Assembly (NCBI GenBank): GCA_905250115.1
Contig: CAJNOI010000007.1
Location: 607,796-671,795 of the forward strand
Origin: Adineta steineri
Taxonomy: Eukaryota; Rotifera; Eurotatoria; Adinetida; Adinetidae
Direction of reading: 5' to 3'
DNA: 64,000 nucleotides
The notes beneath the pieces are model-generated. The model was not told the origin of the DNA and did not search any database. It saw only the letters and a list, made by a program, of their open reading frames with translations. How positions within the stretch are numbered: the stretch's first letter is position 1; each line of letters begins with the position of its first letter. The position numbers and the translations under genes are program-made. Below, piece after piece: positions 35,642 through 47,440 of this stretch.

Positions 35642-37120
35642 ATGAGCAGTGAAATAGCCATCAGTAAAATTCAAGCAGTTAAACAGAAATTAGAGAAATA
35701 TATTGTTTCAAAACAGAATGATAAGGTAAATTTCTTTTTATCTTGTCTTTTATATAATTCATTCATTTTTATATTAGGTTCAAGAATACCTTCAGATATT
35801 GCACAATGGAGCAATTACTCCCGAATTACTTCAAGTAAAAATTTGATTAAATTTTGACAGAATTTATTGATGAAATTTTCTTTTTTTTTATAGAAAACTG
35901 AAATAGATGTGCTTGTCAATAGACTTGCATCTGATAATACAGCTTCTTATTATTCAATCGCTCAGAATCTTCTAAAGAAATGGCATGATAAGAATCTCTT
36001 ACAAAAAACAACAAATACATCCAAAGTGAAAACAATAACAAATACCGCTAAACAAGTTGCGAAAAATAAACTTGCAATGAAACGAAAATCTGATGATGAT
36101 GATGATGATTATGATACAAAACATTCAAATCCATTAAGNNNNNNNNNNNNNNNNNNNNNNNNNNNNNNNNNNNNNNNNNNNNNNNNNNNNNNNNNNNNNN
36201 NNNNNNNNNNNNNNNNNNNNNNNNNNNNNNNNNNNNNNTTATCTAGAGCTTTATAAGTTTCTTCGTCCAAGACATGAACGTCAAGCTATTTATTCTGGTA
36301 AACGTGTTTGCCGTACTATTGTTCCATCACTTCAAGATCTTTGTGTTGAAGTTCTAAAAGATCATGTTGATGGTAAATATTTTTCAATTGAAAACAATAA
36401 AATAAATAATTTTCTATAGATGTATGTCATACACATTTACAACGACTTCCATATGATATTGTTAAACCAATTATTGATTCAGCAAACCCTGAACAACTTC
36501 ACAATATAGTTGATAATAATCCAGTATGAAGATTTTTGTTTTTATTATAATGAATAATCATTTTTGTTTTACTTTTCAAAAGGATTATGTTGATGATGTT
36601 GAACCATTATGGAAAAAATTTTGTTCATTAAAATTTAAAGATGCTGAACCTGATGAAGGTGAAAATTATTTTGAACTTTACTGGGTAAGAATCAATGAAA
36701 TATTTAACTATTGAAATATTATTTCGCTTTTATTTTATAGCGTAAAGTTGATGAAGATGAACAACGATTACGTCGTATAACAGAGCTTGCGAAAAAAAGA
36801 AAAGAAACAACAGTTGACACTAGTAAATCTTATATTATTCTAAGTCTTTGTTCTTCATTTCTTCTTCTATAGGTCGTCAAACAAAATCCCTCACTCTACG
36901 GCAAACTACCAATCGTCATGTACCTATGAGTATGTCCACTAAAGTCACTCGAGAAGTCATCGGCCTTCCACCGTCAAAACCTATGCGAGGACAAGCAAAA
37001 GTTAAAAGTAAATCAAAATATTTCTTATAAGACAAAGGAAACATACTTTTTCTTTTTTTAGAAGCAACGATGCCACCATTGCTCAAAAAAACCCTTAGAT
37101 TTTACAATGGAAAAAATTAA
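35642..37120 (+). CDS. ELOA: Elongin A, interrupted by assembly gap
   Basis: Transcription elongation factor and, with elongins B/C and CUL5, a ubiquitin ligase for stalled RNA polymerase II. Exons are 35642-35725, 35778-35834, 35894-36138 (gap), 36239-36372, 36420-36523, 36583-36684, 36741-36822, 36873-37007 and 37062-37120. Residues 1-85 form a TFIIS N-terminal (LW) domain ending in the helix SIAQNLLKKWHDK, followed by a basic linker with a poly-Asp run. After the gap comes the elongin A domain with the BC box PSLQDLCVEVLKDHV and LPYDIVKPI. The C-terminal MPPLLKKTLRFY matches the family end. The gap removes most of the variable middle. Confidence 0.9.
36139..36238. other. Assembly gap (100 N)
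   Basis: Exactly 100 N inside elongin A, between the TFIIS-like domain and the BC box. Confidence 0.99.
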
Positions 37121-37724
37121 ACGATACTATGTACATATGACTACTCCTGCTTATACGAACATTACACACATCTTGTCCTTCCTTGGTTTTGACAAAAAAG
37201 TTGCCATTTTCTTTTTATTCCATAATGTCTTTTCATAACATAGGATACAATCGAATTTCTACAATTATTTTTAGTTTTTGTTTGTTATATGTAATAGTAA
37301 ATCAAACAAAAAAGAACGAGATTCTTGGGTGCCTGTATTTATCTTTTGTTCTTCTGTAGTTTGTTTTGTTTATGACAGACAGACAAGTGCTATTTAGTTT
37401 AAAGGTGTTTGTTTATTTATTTTTTGTTTTTTTCCTCTTCTTAAACTATTTATATGATGATCAATGTAAATAAAACAAACAAAAAACAACTATAAACATT
37501 GACTAGTGATTTAACAATCATTCTTTTTTCTTCTAGAGTCAAAATCAAGTTTATGTTTCTAGTTCCTTCAAAACGTTAAATTCTTTCTTTTTCTCGTTTC
37601 AATTCATTGTACATATTCATTATCTTATTTATTTTTCTCAACATCAAACACTCACTCACACACACAAAGAAAGAATAAAAACAATTGCATTATTTTAAAT
37701 CTTCCAGTGTTTTTATTATAAATT
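37121..37724. other. Intergenic between elongin A and STRAP
   Basis: AT-rich 3' flank and promoter region with a short CACTCACACACACA tract near 37650-37665. A pyrimidine-rich acceptor-like site ending at 37707 lies 17 bp before the STRAP start. Confidence 0.5.
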
Positions 37725-39057
37725 ATGTCATCAACAACTCTTCGTCAAGTACCGATTACATGCAATGGTCATACTAGACCAGGTTAGTTAACAAAAAATT
37801 TCAATAATATTAATAAAAAACAATTCTTTTTCTAGTTGTCGATCTTCGCTTTAGCGACGTAACAAAATATAGCTATTTTCTCATAAGCGCTTGTAAAGGT
37901 AAATTTTTGTATGTTTTCCTTTTTCATTTTATTTTTTAATTCAATTTCTAGATGGTATACCAATGTTACGTGAAGGTGATACAGGTGATTGGTAAGGAAA
38001 TTTGAAAATTATTATTTATGAAATTATTTTAATTATAAAATTTTTATAGGATTGGTAGTTTTATTGGTCATAAAGGAGCAGTATGGGGAGCGACTATAAC
38101 AGGAAATGCGGAATTAGCTGCAACAGCTGGTTCAGATTTTACTGCAAAATTATGGGATGCACAAACAGGTACAGAATTACAAACATTTGAACATAAACAT
38201 ATCGTGCGTTCTGTGGATTTCTCATCGATAAATAAAGAATGGTTATTAACTGGATCAAATGAAAAAGTAATTAAAATATATGATGTTACTGCACCAACAG
38301 GTTAGTTTCCTTTTACATATATATATATATTTCTATAATGATTTTTGATTAGAACCGGTGAAAATCTTTAGTGGTCATACAGGTGCAGTTAAAAAAGCAA
38401 TTTTTATGGATTCAAAACGTATCTGTACAGCATCTGATGATAAAACTATAAAGTAAATTTTTAAAACCTAAAAATTCTTTTATCTTTATTTTATTTCTTG
38501 TTCTTAAAAGAATCTTTGATATTGACTCAGGAAATTGTATATCAACAATAGATTTCCCTTCACCACCAAATAGTATCGAAATTTCACGTGATGGTCAAGC
38601 TTCATTACTCATTACACATGGAAAAAAAGTCGAAATTTACGATAGCAATACGTATGTGCATGTTGTGTTTTTTTTCAAAGTTCTTTTTATATTCATTTAC
38701 TTGAATTTAGTTTAAATAAACTACAATCTATTGAAATGCCATGTGAAATGAATACAGCTACATTTCATCCAACTGCACGTGAATTTGTTTGTGGTGGTTT
38801 AGATTTACGTATATATAAATATAACTTCGAAACAGGTGTTGAGCTTGGTAAATAATTGTATAAATAATTGAGCATTAAAGAAAAATTTATTTTTTCTATT
38901 TATAGAATCTTATAAAGGTCATTTTGGTCCCATACATTGTATGTCATATTCCCCCGATGGTGAAGTTTATGCGTCAGGTAGTGAAGATGGAACATTACGT
39001 TTATGGCAAAATACAGTTGGAAGTACTTATGGTTTATGGGAAATGGTTAATGTATAA
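37725..39057 (+). CDS. STRAP: STRAP (UNR-interacting protein), WD40
   Basis: WD-repeat protein of the SMN complex and TGF-beta signalling. Eight exons (37725-37782, 37836-37898, 37952-37991, 38050-38300, 38353-38452, 38511-38651, 38711-38847, 38906-39057) give 313 residues. It matches STRAP closely at [54 protein letters not shown] and [19 protein letters not shown], with [15 protein letters not shown] in the last blade. It stops at YGLWEMVNV, so the acidic C-terminal tail of the vertebrate protein is absent; the seven-blade propeller appears complete. Confidence 0.95.
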
Positions 39058-42000
39058 GATCTGCATTATTATTATTATTATTATTATCATATCTGTTGCT
39101 TTCTTTCTTTTTGCCTGGTATTCTATTGTTACATTTTTTTGTCTTTCTTGATAGTTGTGCATATATATGTGCATGTACGGGGCATTCAGTCAGTTAAAAA
39201 AACACAAAAGAATCAGTAATAACAACAACAACAAATAAAAAATATGTTACGAATGCATGGAAGACAAAGTGTATTTTCTTAATTACTGAACGATATTCAG
39301 TAGTAAAAAAAATTCGAAAAGATACAATTATATTTTAGTCATATAAAATCAATAGTTGGAATTATGTCCAGTTTCTTTTCTGAAACTTTCATGAAATTCT
39401 ACTTTTCATCATTTATGAGGTGTCGGACAATTTTATTCTTCTATATTATTGCAGTAACTGTTACTCGAACTAGTATTGTAGTAGTTTTAGTTATTATACA
39501 CTACAAGTAGATTTCAAAAATATTTCCTAAATCTTCAGAAAAAGATCAAAATATGGTTGTTTTCGCCTGTCATAGATAGGTTATTTCATTATTGACGATA
39601 ACAAGTAATAGTATCATTCTAGTACACTCATTAAATTAATTATTCATTACTTTACAGACAAGGTAGTTATCAATCTCACAAATATATATATTTCTGTTTT
39701 TTTTAGGTTAATGTTGTAAAATTTATTCATCGCACATTTAGAGTAATGTAAATGTTATTAATATTGATGGATCAGATAGTAATTAATTCCTATATGACCA
39801 GAAAGTCTCTAATACAGTTATTATTGCCTGTACAATTCACAAAATTCTTCAAGCGACGATTGATAGGGGCATACCACCCATGGGATAGCAAATCTTAAAT
39901 TGATAATTATTTTGAAACGAATGCAGAAAATTTATTGAAAATTTGTAAGAATTTTAAATCAAAACTCATGCTTTCTTTTCTCGCTATATACCATTAATAC
40001 ATTATTTTATTATGTTGATCGAATCACTATACCATCACGTGCATTTATTTCTCCGTCTTGTAGTTAAAAAAGTTTTATTCAAGGTTTGTCTACAACATAT
40101 CGATCAAATACTAATCATAAATGTCAACAAACAGGTTCTCATGCATCATCAAATCGAACACTCGATACATTATATGTTATGATATTACATGGCATCGAAG
40201 CATCTCATTTTATTATGAAGAAAAACATATATAAAAATAATAAAACAAGAGACTATAAGATAAATTTAATCTTGCTAGACTTTCATTTCAAGGTGACACT
40301 TGAATTAGACTCGAGACATCTTAAAAATAAACTTCAATCAGCTAAAAGTGACGACATTATAGCTGAAGTAAATATATGTATGATTTGTTCAGCTGAGATC
40401 AATATAACTATATTTGTTTCATCAAGTCAAGATACATTCATTGATCAAACGTGATTCTTTACATTGAAGAACTATGATGATTCACTTACAATTCAATTTT
40501 ATTGAAAGAATTTTTGTCTTTCATGTTAAAAGAATCACAAATTTCGATATATGGTTGACTGATCAATTACTATTATAGTTTACTGACTGTATAAAAATAT
40601 TTTGTTTAGAATGAAAAATGAATCCTATTCTTTTTGTTTTGTTTAGTTACAAATTTTGTCCAATATCTAAATCATCATTAACATTAAAAAAATAGTTCTC
40701 ATTTAACATATCAGTTGTATATTTGATTAAATGAGAAATAAAAACACAATGACATTTGTTCAGCTTCTGTATGTATAACTATATACATTTAGAAATATAA
40801 AAGTTCAAAAGGCACTCATATATATTATATATCTGAACTACAGTCATAAAGAAATTTATAATATACATATGCCTTCCATCATGAATAGATGTATACTAAT
40901 AAAAAAAAAGCGAGTCCAGTCTCTCTTTTTTCTGTTCTCCACTTTCTGATAAGAGATACGCGATTCATTATGCTCATTTTTTCTCTCTCTTTCTCTTTCT
41001 CTCTCTGGTTCGTTTATAATAAGCGAACATCGTTTATCATTCGAATAAGCATTTCCACTAGGGTGTGAACATTTCATCAACATTCATTTGTATATGTATA
41101 TAAAAATCTAGAAAAAGTTAATTCATTCTTGAAATTTATTGATTCAACTGCATATAATATATTAAATGTTTGGTAAGTTTTTATTAACGTAATTTTTCCT
41201 AGTGAATGGCACCTGTCGCCATTTTATGAATTCTATTGCTTGATCATCGATTCGATTGAATTAGTTGTCTCGTTGATGAGAAAGACTGTTGTCATACTAT
41301 AAAAATTCTTAATCATATTTTCTGTTCATTTCACTCGCCAGGGGGCAAACACTTGTGTCTACTCTTCTTAGACCTCTGTATATATGCCATTACCAGCATC
41401 GTTCTCAAGAAGGTACCTATCCCATATTCTTCTCGTCAAGGCTTCTCCCTCTTTTTTTTTCATTACTCGTCAATCATGATAAATGTTCAATTAGCATCGT
41501 CTGTTTTAATCGTTCCTGTCTGTTTCATCAATGCTTATGATCATATCATGGCATTTTTCTATTTGTTTTCTTTATTGAATATCCAAGAACATGATATCAA
41601 GTCGTCTTGTATCTGTCAGTATACACCAGCACAATATTACCGACATCATCATCAAAAAACAAGAGAGAGAGAGAAGAGATTAAAAGAAAAGTTCAGTATC
41701 GAGAATACAGACAGATATCCGGGCACGCGACAATTAGTATCAAAATTGTTCGCGTCTGTACAATGATTGTATATAGCAACTTTTAGGTCAAAGTCTGTTT
41801 CCGGGGTACAGATCAACAATATAAATACTTAGAAAATAACACGAAAGAAGAAGTATTCAAATTTGACTTTCTAGTTAATATTCCATCATAGATAATAATC
41901 CGATTATTTCATTTCAAATGATTAGAATATCAGAAAATAGATAACTGACATGTCAATCTTCACACTAAACGGTCTACTAGTTTGTAGAACAAGTCTTTTG

Positions 42001-42887
42001 TTTTGTTAAATTGACAAGATTATGCATGTCTCAACATTCTACATTGATCGAAGACTTTTTTTTTTCTTCTTCTTCTTCTTGTTCTTCTCTATGTTCTTAT
42101 ATGTCGAAGATGAGCCTTTTTTTTTTCTCTTTTTCTCCTATCAATTTGCAATCTAGCCAGATTGACCACAACACGAGATAATCGAACATATTGAATCTTC
42201 TTTTTTTGCATTTTATATTAAACGATGCAAAAAAAAAGAAAAATCTTATAAATTCTTGAATTAATTGTTGTCTCGCAGTCTGATGCCATCCATCGCTATC
42301 GATAAGTTTTATTTCTTTGATCTTTGCCGTGATAGTTACTGTTGTTGTTATTGTTATTTAAAAATGAGAAAAATGAAGAAAAAAACTACTCATCAATCAG
42401 ACTGTCGCATTCTATATACCCTACAATTTCTTTTTTCTACATGTTCACGAACTACCTATGAATAAATGTATATTTATAAATATAATATATAAATCGATGA
42501 CATAAGTTATATATAAATTTGAAAGATTACATGACATATGTACATGTATAGTACAATAATATATACAATAATCATGGCGTATGTTTGCCTCGAACTAACC
42601 TGTAATTAAACTCGATCAAAATGATATACTTCTTGGTGTTATTGTAGACTTTAAAAGAAAGAATGAAGCAGAGACAGAAAGAGAGAGAGAGAGAGAGAGT
42701 ATGTTGTGTCTATTCTTCAAGAAAATGAACTTTCAATAGCCAACAGTTGCGTCTGAACAAGAGAGAAAGAGAACAAGCACTTTTCTACTACTACTACTCC
42801 TGCTGCTTCATCATCATCACTAATACTTCATCATCATTCTTCTCAATGTCTCATTCTTAGTAGATCGATGCAAGTGACCCTATACAG
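39058..42887. other. Long intergenic region with simple repeats and a possible orphan frame
   Basis: About 3.8 kb. It holds a TTA run near 39066-39090, CT-rich tracts at about 40981-41006, a GA run at 42680-42699, and CTT/ATC runs near 42064-42085 and 42787-42845. An open frame at about 40086-40454 is longer and less biased than its neighbours (contains GIEASHFIMKKN and ELDSRHLKNKLQSAKS) and could be an orphan gene or a decayed one, but it lacks a clear ATG. The frame at 41353-41766 is not convincing. Confidence 0.45.
42680..42699. repeat. GA dinucleotide microsatellite
   Basis: About 20 bp of uninterrupted GA in the intergenic region before the His-rich membrane protein gene. Confidence 0.85.
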
Positions 42888-44416
42888 ATGGCCAGTGGCT
42901 ACGCGTGTCAACATTGTTCCCAATTGCCTCCTCCACCTCCAATGTTTGCTATCGGTCCACCACCAAATATATTATCGATAGATACTCGTTGTTCATCACG
43001 TTCATTATCACTAACATCAATTGAAACTAAAAAAGCTGTATCATCATTATCATCATTATCATCGGTATCAATCATTTTGGGAATTATAATCGCTTTGCTT
43101 ATCACATTAACTACTATTGTCTTGATCAAGTAAGTAAACTTTTTTTTCTTTTTCTTCTTATTCTCAAATCATTCATTAGAGTCTCTCAGGTGTCAAAATA
43201 CATGATTTGATTTTCATAATGAACAAATGACATTCATCTCTATTGAGAAATAACCACACATACGTACACACGCATTCATTTGTCTTTCACAGCAGGATAT
43301 TGAAAGTCATGATTTATTTTTCTGCAAAGCACGTACACATTGTTTATTCGAATAGAATAGATGATGGCAAAATATTGATCCAATTTGTTCTACACGCGTG
43401 TATGAACGTACGTGCTGAATAAACATATGAGATATATACATATTGATAATGTCCTTGTTATCGATAAAAATATAATGAGAACAAGAATGTTGTTATATAT
43501 TTAACATTGAAAGATATTATTTTGTTTTTTAGAAAACGACGACAACGACATAAAACAAAATGTAATAATAGAATGATGATTAATTCTTCATCAGTCAGAT
43601 ACAATAGACATCATCAGTATAATAACAATAATCATCATCATCGTCATCAAAATTGGACAGTAAGTCTTCTCATGACATCGAATAAGGCAACAGGAAAAAA
43701 AAGCATATGTAGTGCTTTCTTATCATTTTGAAAGGGGTGTGAACCTTTGTAAATCTATCAGGCAAGAGTAATCGGATAGACAGACAGACGTTCAAACAAT
43801 TTGAACAGCTGACCAACTTTTAAATCAATATTGCCATTGGCAAGATAGTTGAGAAAAGAACAGAAAAGAAAAGATACAAATAATCAATAATTTGTTTCGC
43901 ATTTCGTTTTTCTATCATTTAAAAACGATTTGTTTTAATTTTCTTTTTTTTTAGACATGTGTTCCATTATTGAGTGATAGTTGTAGTAGTGATCAAACGT
44001 CTAGTACGCCTCCCAATGAATATCCTTGTACAAATGGTGTTATTGAACCTCTTCTAAATCGTGATGTTACACATCACGATTATGAACAAATAAAATGTGA
44101 TGATTCATCATCGGGATCATTACATTATTACTGTCTTATCTATTGTCGTCAATGTGCGAATTATCATCCAACATCATCATCTTCATCGAGTTCATCGTCA
44201 TCATGTCCACGATCGAATCCTATTCGACCATGTCATTTACCTATATCAACTAATCCAACTTGTCAACATCAATGTGCATGTTATCATCGAACATATTATC
44301 AACGAAATGATAATCGGTTTTTTGAACTTCAACCGATGTTAATGACAAGAATAGATAATAATAGTGAAGATTCAAATAATCATCTCAAATTTATTGAAGA
44401 ATCACCACCAATTTAA
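42888..44416 (+). CDS. Single-pass membrane protein with His/Ser-rich tail, unrecognised
   Basis: Exons 42888-43129, 43533-43659 and 43955-44416 give 276 residues. The N-terminal part has a CQHC pair and a PPPPP run. A transmembrane segment follows at about residues 60-80 (VSIILGIIIALLITLTTIVL), then a very basic stop-transfer stretch (KKRRQRHK). The tail has an Asn/His run (HHQYNNNNHHHRHQ), a poly-Ser block and several Cys residues. There is no signal peptide, so orientation is uncertain; the positive-inside rule puts the tail in the cytosol. The introns (403 and 295 bp) are long for this window. It resembles single-pass adaptor or receptor-like proteins in shape only. Confidence 0.75.
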
Positions 44417-44767
44417 ATTTTAATAATTATAATTTTTCAATTGTTGTTTTTCTTATCTAAACCCTGTGATTATTTGTTCGTTTGTATTTATATAAGTGCT
44501 GTGTTTTCTTTTATTACCAAAAAAAAAAAGAATTTCGTATTATCAGAATCGACAGATGTCACGTATCGACTGATATTGACAAAAGATTATTTGTTTTCGA
44601 TCAAAAATCAAACTTAAAAACAATGGATGACATTTTTATGTTCTAGAGGCATATATATAGATATATAAATTTAAATGACAATTGGATAGCAGAATAAAAT
44701 ATGGAACAGCAATAAACTCAGCTCAATAGTTTTGAATTCCATACGTACGACATCATAAGTTGGAAAA
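44417..44767. other. Intergenic
   Basis: AT-rich 3' flank and promoter region; nothing further recognised. Confidence 0.6.
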
Positions 44768-45804
44768 ATGTCCTTTGATACAACTGAAAATGATGCAATA
44801 ATTGCTCGACTTTTGTCCGAAGATGATGAGTTTGTTGAGTTTATTTCATAGCTTTTCTTTTATTTAAATATTTTCTTTAAAGTATTGAACCGAGTTCATT
44901 TATTCCATCGAAAAAATTCAAAACTGATCATGTACAACAAACAATAAATAATTCATCGTCGACTGAAGTAATTATTTTATTAGAAATATTCGAATAATAG
45001 TTTTAATTTAAAAAGAAAACGGATATTCGTAAACAAATTGATGAAGATAGTGAAATGGCTATTATTATACAAATTGAAGAAATTGTTTTACTAGAAAGTG
45101 AAAAAACCATCGAGTAAGTTATATAAGAAAATAGTCTATTAAGAAATAAATATTTCCATTGTTGTTTTTTTCAGAGTTACTGATGCGCAATTGGAAAAAA
45201 CTCATGCTGGTATAACAAATGCTTTGCAATCGACAGAATCAACGGATAATATGTTAGCTAAATATATTAAGAAAATAGATAAATCTATTTTAATTAAATA
45301 GGACTAAAATCTTTGGTATGTTTGCTGCTATACAAACTCGATATACTGATTGTCAAGCGAAAAACCAAGTAGATAATGATATTAGTATATAAATTTCATT
45401 TTATTATTTTGTCTATGTAGGATTTAATTGATAAAATTCAAAAAATATCAGTGACACTTTATCCAACATTAATTTCATTGAAATTACCAGGAAATACTGG
45501 TGGTTTGAAACCATCTCCAGCAATTCTTGCTATTGGTCTTATTACTAGTGAGTTATTTATTTAAGAATAAATAATAAATTTAGTTTTGTTTTGTACTTTT
45601 ATCTCTCAAGATGTTCTTCAAGGTAAAATCGATTTGAATGAAGCAAAACAACTTGTATCGAACTTAATATTAATGTGGAGTGAATCAACTGATTGGTGTG
45701 AATTTTGTGAACAACTTGTTTATATATTAGTAGCGATAACAATACCAGCATTTGCTCAAAGAGCTATGGGAAAAATAATGGAAAAAATTTCATCATCGAA
45801 ATAA
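44768..45804 (+). CDS. Unrecognised 239-residue protein
   Basis: Seven exons join in frame: 44768-44838, 44883-44967, 45016-45113, 45175-45252, 45302-45368, 45421-45547 and 45611-45804. The N-terminus is acidic (MSFDTTENDAIIARLLSEDD) and followed by a short basic patch (PSKKFK). The middle is helical (MAIIIQIEEIVLLES), and the last exon carries LMWSESTDWCEFCEQLVYIL and IPAFAQRAMGKIMEKI. The donor after 45252 (GTTAGC) is weaker than the others; the phases agree everywhere. No family recognised. It looks like a soluble, probably nuclear or cytosolic protein. Confidence 0.7.
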
Positions 45805-46867
45805 TTCTTAATTCAATTTGAATTTTTCTTCCCTTATGTATTATATTTATTCTTATCCAATAAGTGATATATATATATTTTTCTTTTTGTTAAAACATAA
45901 TTAATATGTAAAGTTAACATAAATTTATTATTCTAATAAAATTTATCTATCTAGATAATTTAAAGTTCAGTCATAAATGTAAATTATGAGACAAGACTTT
46001 GACTAAAAGAAATCTGTAAGAGTGATATCTATAGTACCATTTGGTTCGATTATATACTTAACCAATAAGAATAATGATTTTTGAAATAAGTAGAGATGTA
46101 ATCAATGATTTGTACATGTATATTTATTTACCATTTTTTTCTTATCAGGTAAAAAGGAATCGATGTATAAAATCAGATGCAATTGCGTTGTATTTGAGCA
46201 ATGTAATAAATTTTGTTTTTACCTTCTATAATTCTGATTTTTGAGTGTATAACCTTGAAAAGTCCCGTAATGAGTAAGAAGTTTTTATTATATTTCTAAT
46301 TCTTCACTAGACAGTTAAAATAAATTTCGCCAGATATTTTATTAACTATATAAAATAAACAAAGAATGTTAACAGCTATGTGTTGCTAAGGTATCTAAGT
46401 AGCTTATTATGCATAAAATGCTTGATCAGTAATACGATATAAAAGATAAAAAATATCTATATTGTATTCAAATTTTATATGTAAACAATGATAAAATTTT
46501 TGTTTGATCATAATCATTCAGCTAGTATTACATTTGATAAGAACGATGATAAATAAGTATTACATTTTCTCATTCGTATACTTTGAAATATATATATATA
46601 GACTACAATTTATTGAATATTCATATTAATGTAAAAAAAATGATGATCATTTTCATTAATAATCATATAATATAAAATTCTTTTGTTTTCATAGAGTAGA
46701 CTGTAATCTCTTATAGAACATAATGTCTTCCGTTTCCTATTCTCATCTTTATGAGTTAGCCGTTGTCTCCAACAATGATATAGATTCTTATTCTTTTTTG
46801 CCCATTGGACAAATAATTGCTTCCTAAATAACGAAATTTCTTTATTCTTTTTTTGTTTTTAGATAAA
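45805..46867. other. AT-rich intergenic region
   Basis: About 1 kb without a supported feature except the acceptor-like site directly before the cystatin gene. Confidence 0.6.
46861..46862 (+). promoter_or_regulatory. Possible trans-splice acceptor before cystatin
   Basis: A long T-rich tract ending TTTTTGTTTTTAG lies 5 bp before the ATG at 46868. Confidence 0.4.
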
Positions 46868-47269
46868 ATGAAGTCTATTATTATCTTTGTTGTTTTTATA
46901 ATCAGTTATTGTTATGCTGAACATATGCTAGGTGGTTGGAGTGTATCCGATGATCAATCTCTTAAAGAAGAATGTATACAAAAAGCTCTTGTCAATATTC
47001 CAGGTGCTCAGAATGGTGGTGATGGTCAATCACAAGTATCTGGTTCTACTTGCCTCACACAAGTTGTAAATGGACTTAATATTAAATGTACTCTTACTTT
47101 AAGTGGAGAGCAATGGGAATGCAAATATTATAAATCATTTTTTGGAACACGTGAGACACAACTCCAAGGATGTGCATTAGTAAAAAATAGTGGCGATCAA
47201 GAAAAACCAACAGCATTCAACGAAGATAGATTCGATGATGATGATTTTAATGATATGATGTATCAATAA
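46868..47269 (+). CDS. Secreted cystatin-like cysteine protease inhibitor
   Basis: One exon, 133 residues. The signal peptide is MKSIIIFVVFIISYCYA. The mature N-terminus carries the cystatin Gly pair (MLGGWSV). The central loop has the QxVxG motif as QVVNG in CLTQVVNGLNIKCTL, and a second-loop Trp is in GEQWECKYY. Five Cys residues suggest disulphides. Cystatins block papain-like proteases. An acidic tail (EDRFDDDDFND) is unusual. The start is the ATG at 46868, placed just after a strong acceptor. It ends 171 bp before the RtcB gene on the same strand. Confidence 0.85.
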   Translation: MKSIIIFVVFIISYCYAEHMLGGWSVSDDQSLKEECIQKALVNIPGAQNGGDGQSQVSGSTCLTQVVNGLNIKCTLTLSGEQWECKYYKSFFGTRETQLQGCALVKNSGDQEKPTAFNEDRFDDDDFNDMMYQ

Positions 47270-47432
47270 AATCCAGAACGGAATATAAATAAAAAAACAT
47301 TGCTGAACTCTGAAAAAAAATTCTCTTTTATTTTCTTATCTATTCATTTGATTTAATAAAAACCTTATTGTATTGATTTCCAAGATAATACTCATATATA
47401 TATAATTAATAAATTCTGCGCACTTATACTCT

Positions 47433-47434
47433 AG
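47433..47434 (+). promoter_or_regulatory. Possible trans-splice acceptor before RtcB gene
   Basis: CTTATACTCTAG ends 6 bp before the ATG at 47441 and 165 bp after the cystatin stop. Confidence 0.35.
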
Positions 47435-47440
47435 AATAAA

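Noticed and set aside
41353..41766. 137-codon open frame
   Set aside because: Composition like spacer, contains simple repeats, lacks supporting signals; a second frame overlaps it.
43970..44342. Second frame rich in His and Ile overlapping the membrane protein exon
   Set aside because: Shadow of the Ser/Asp-rich true frame in the last exon of the gene at 42888-44416.
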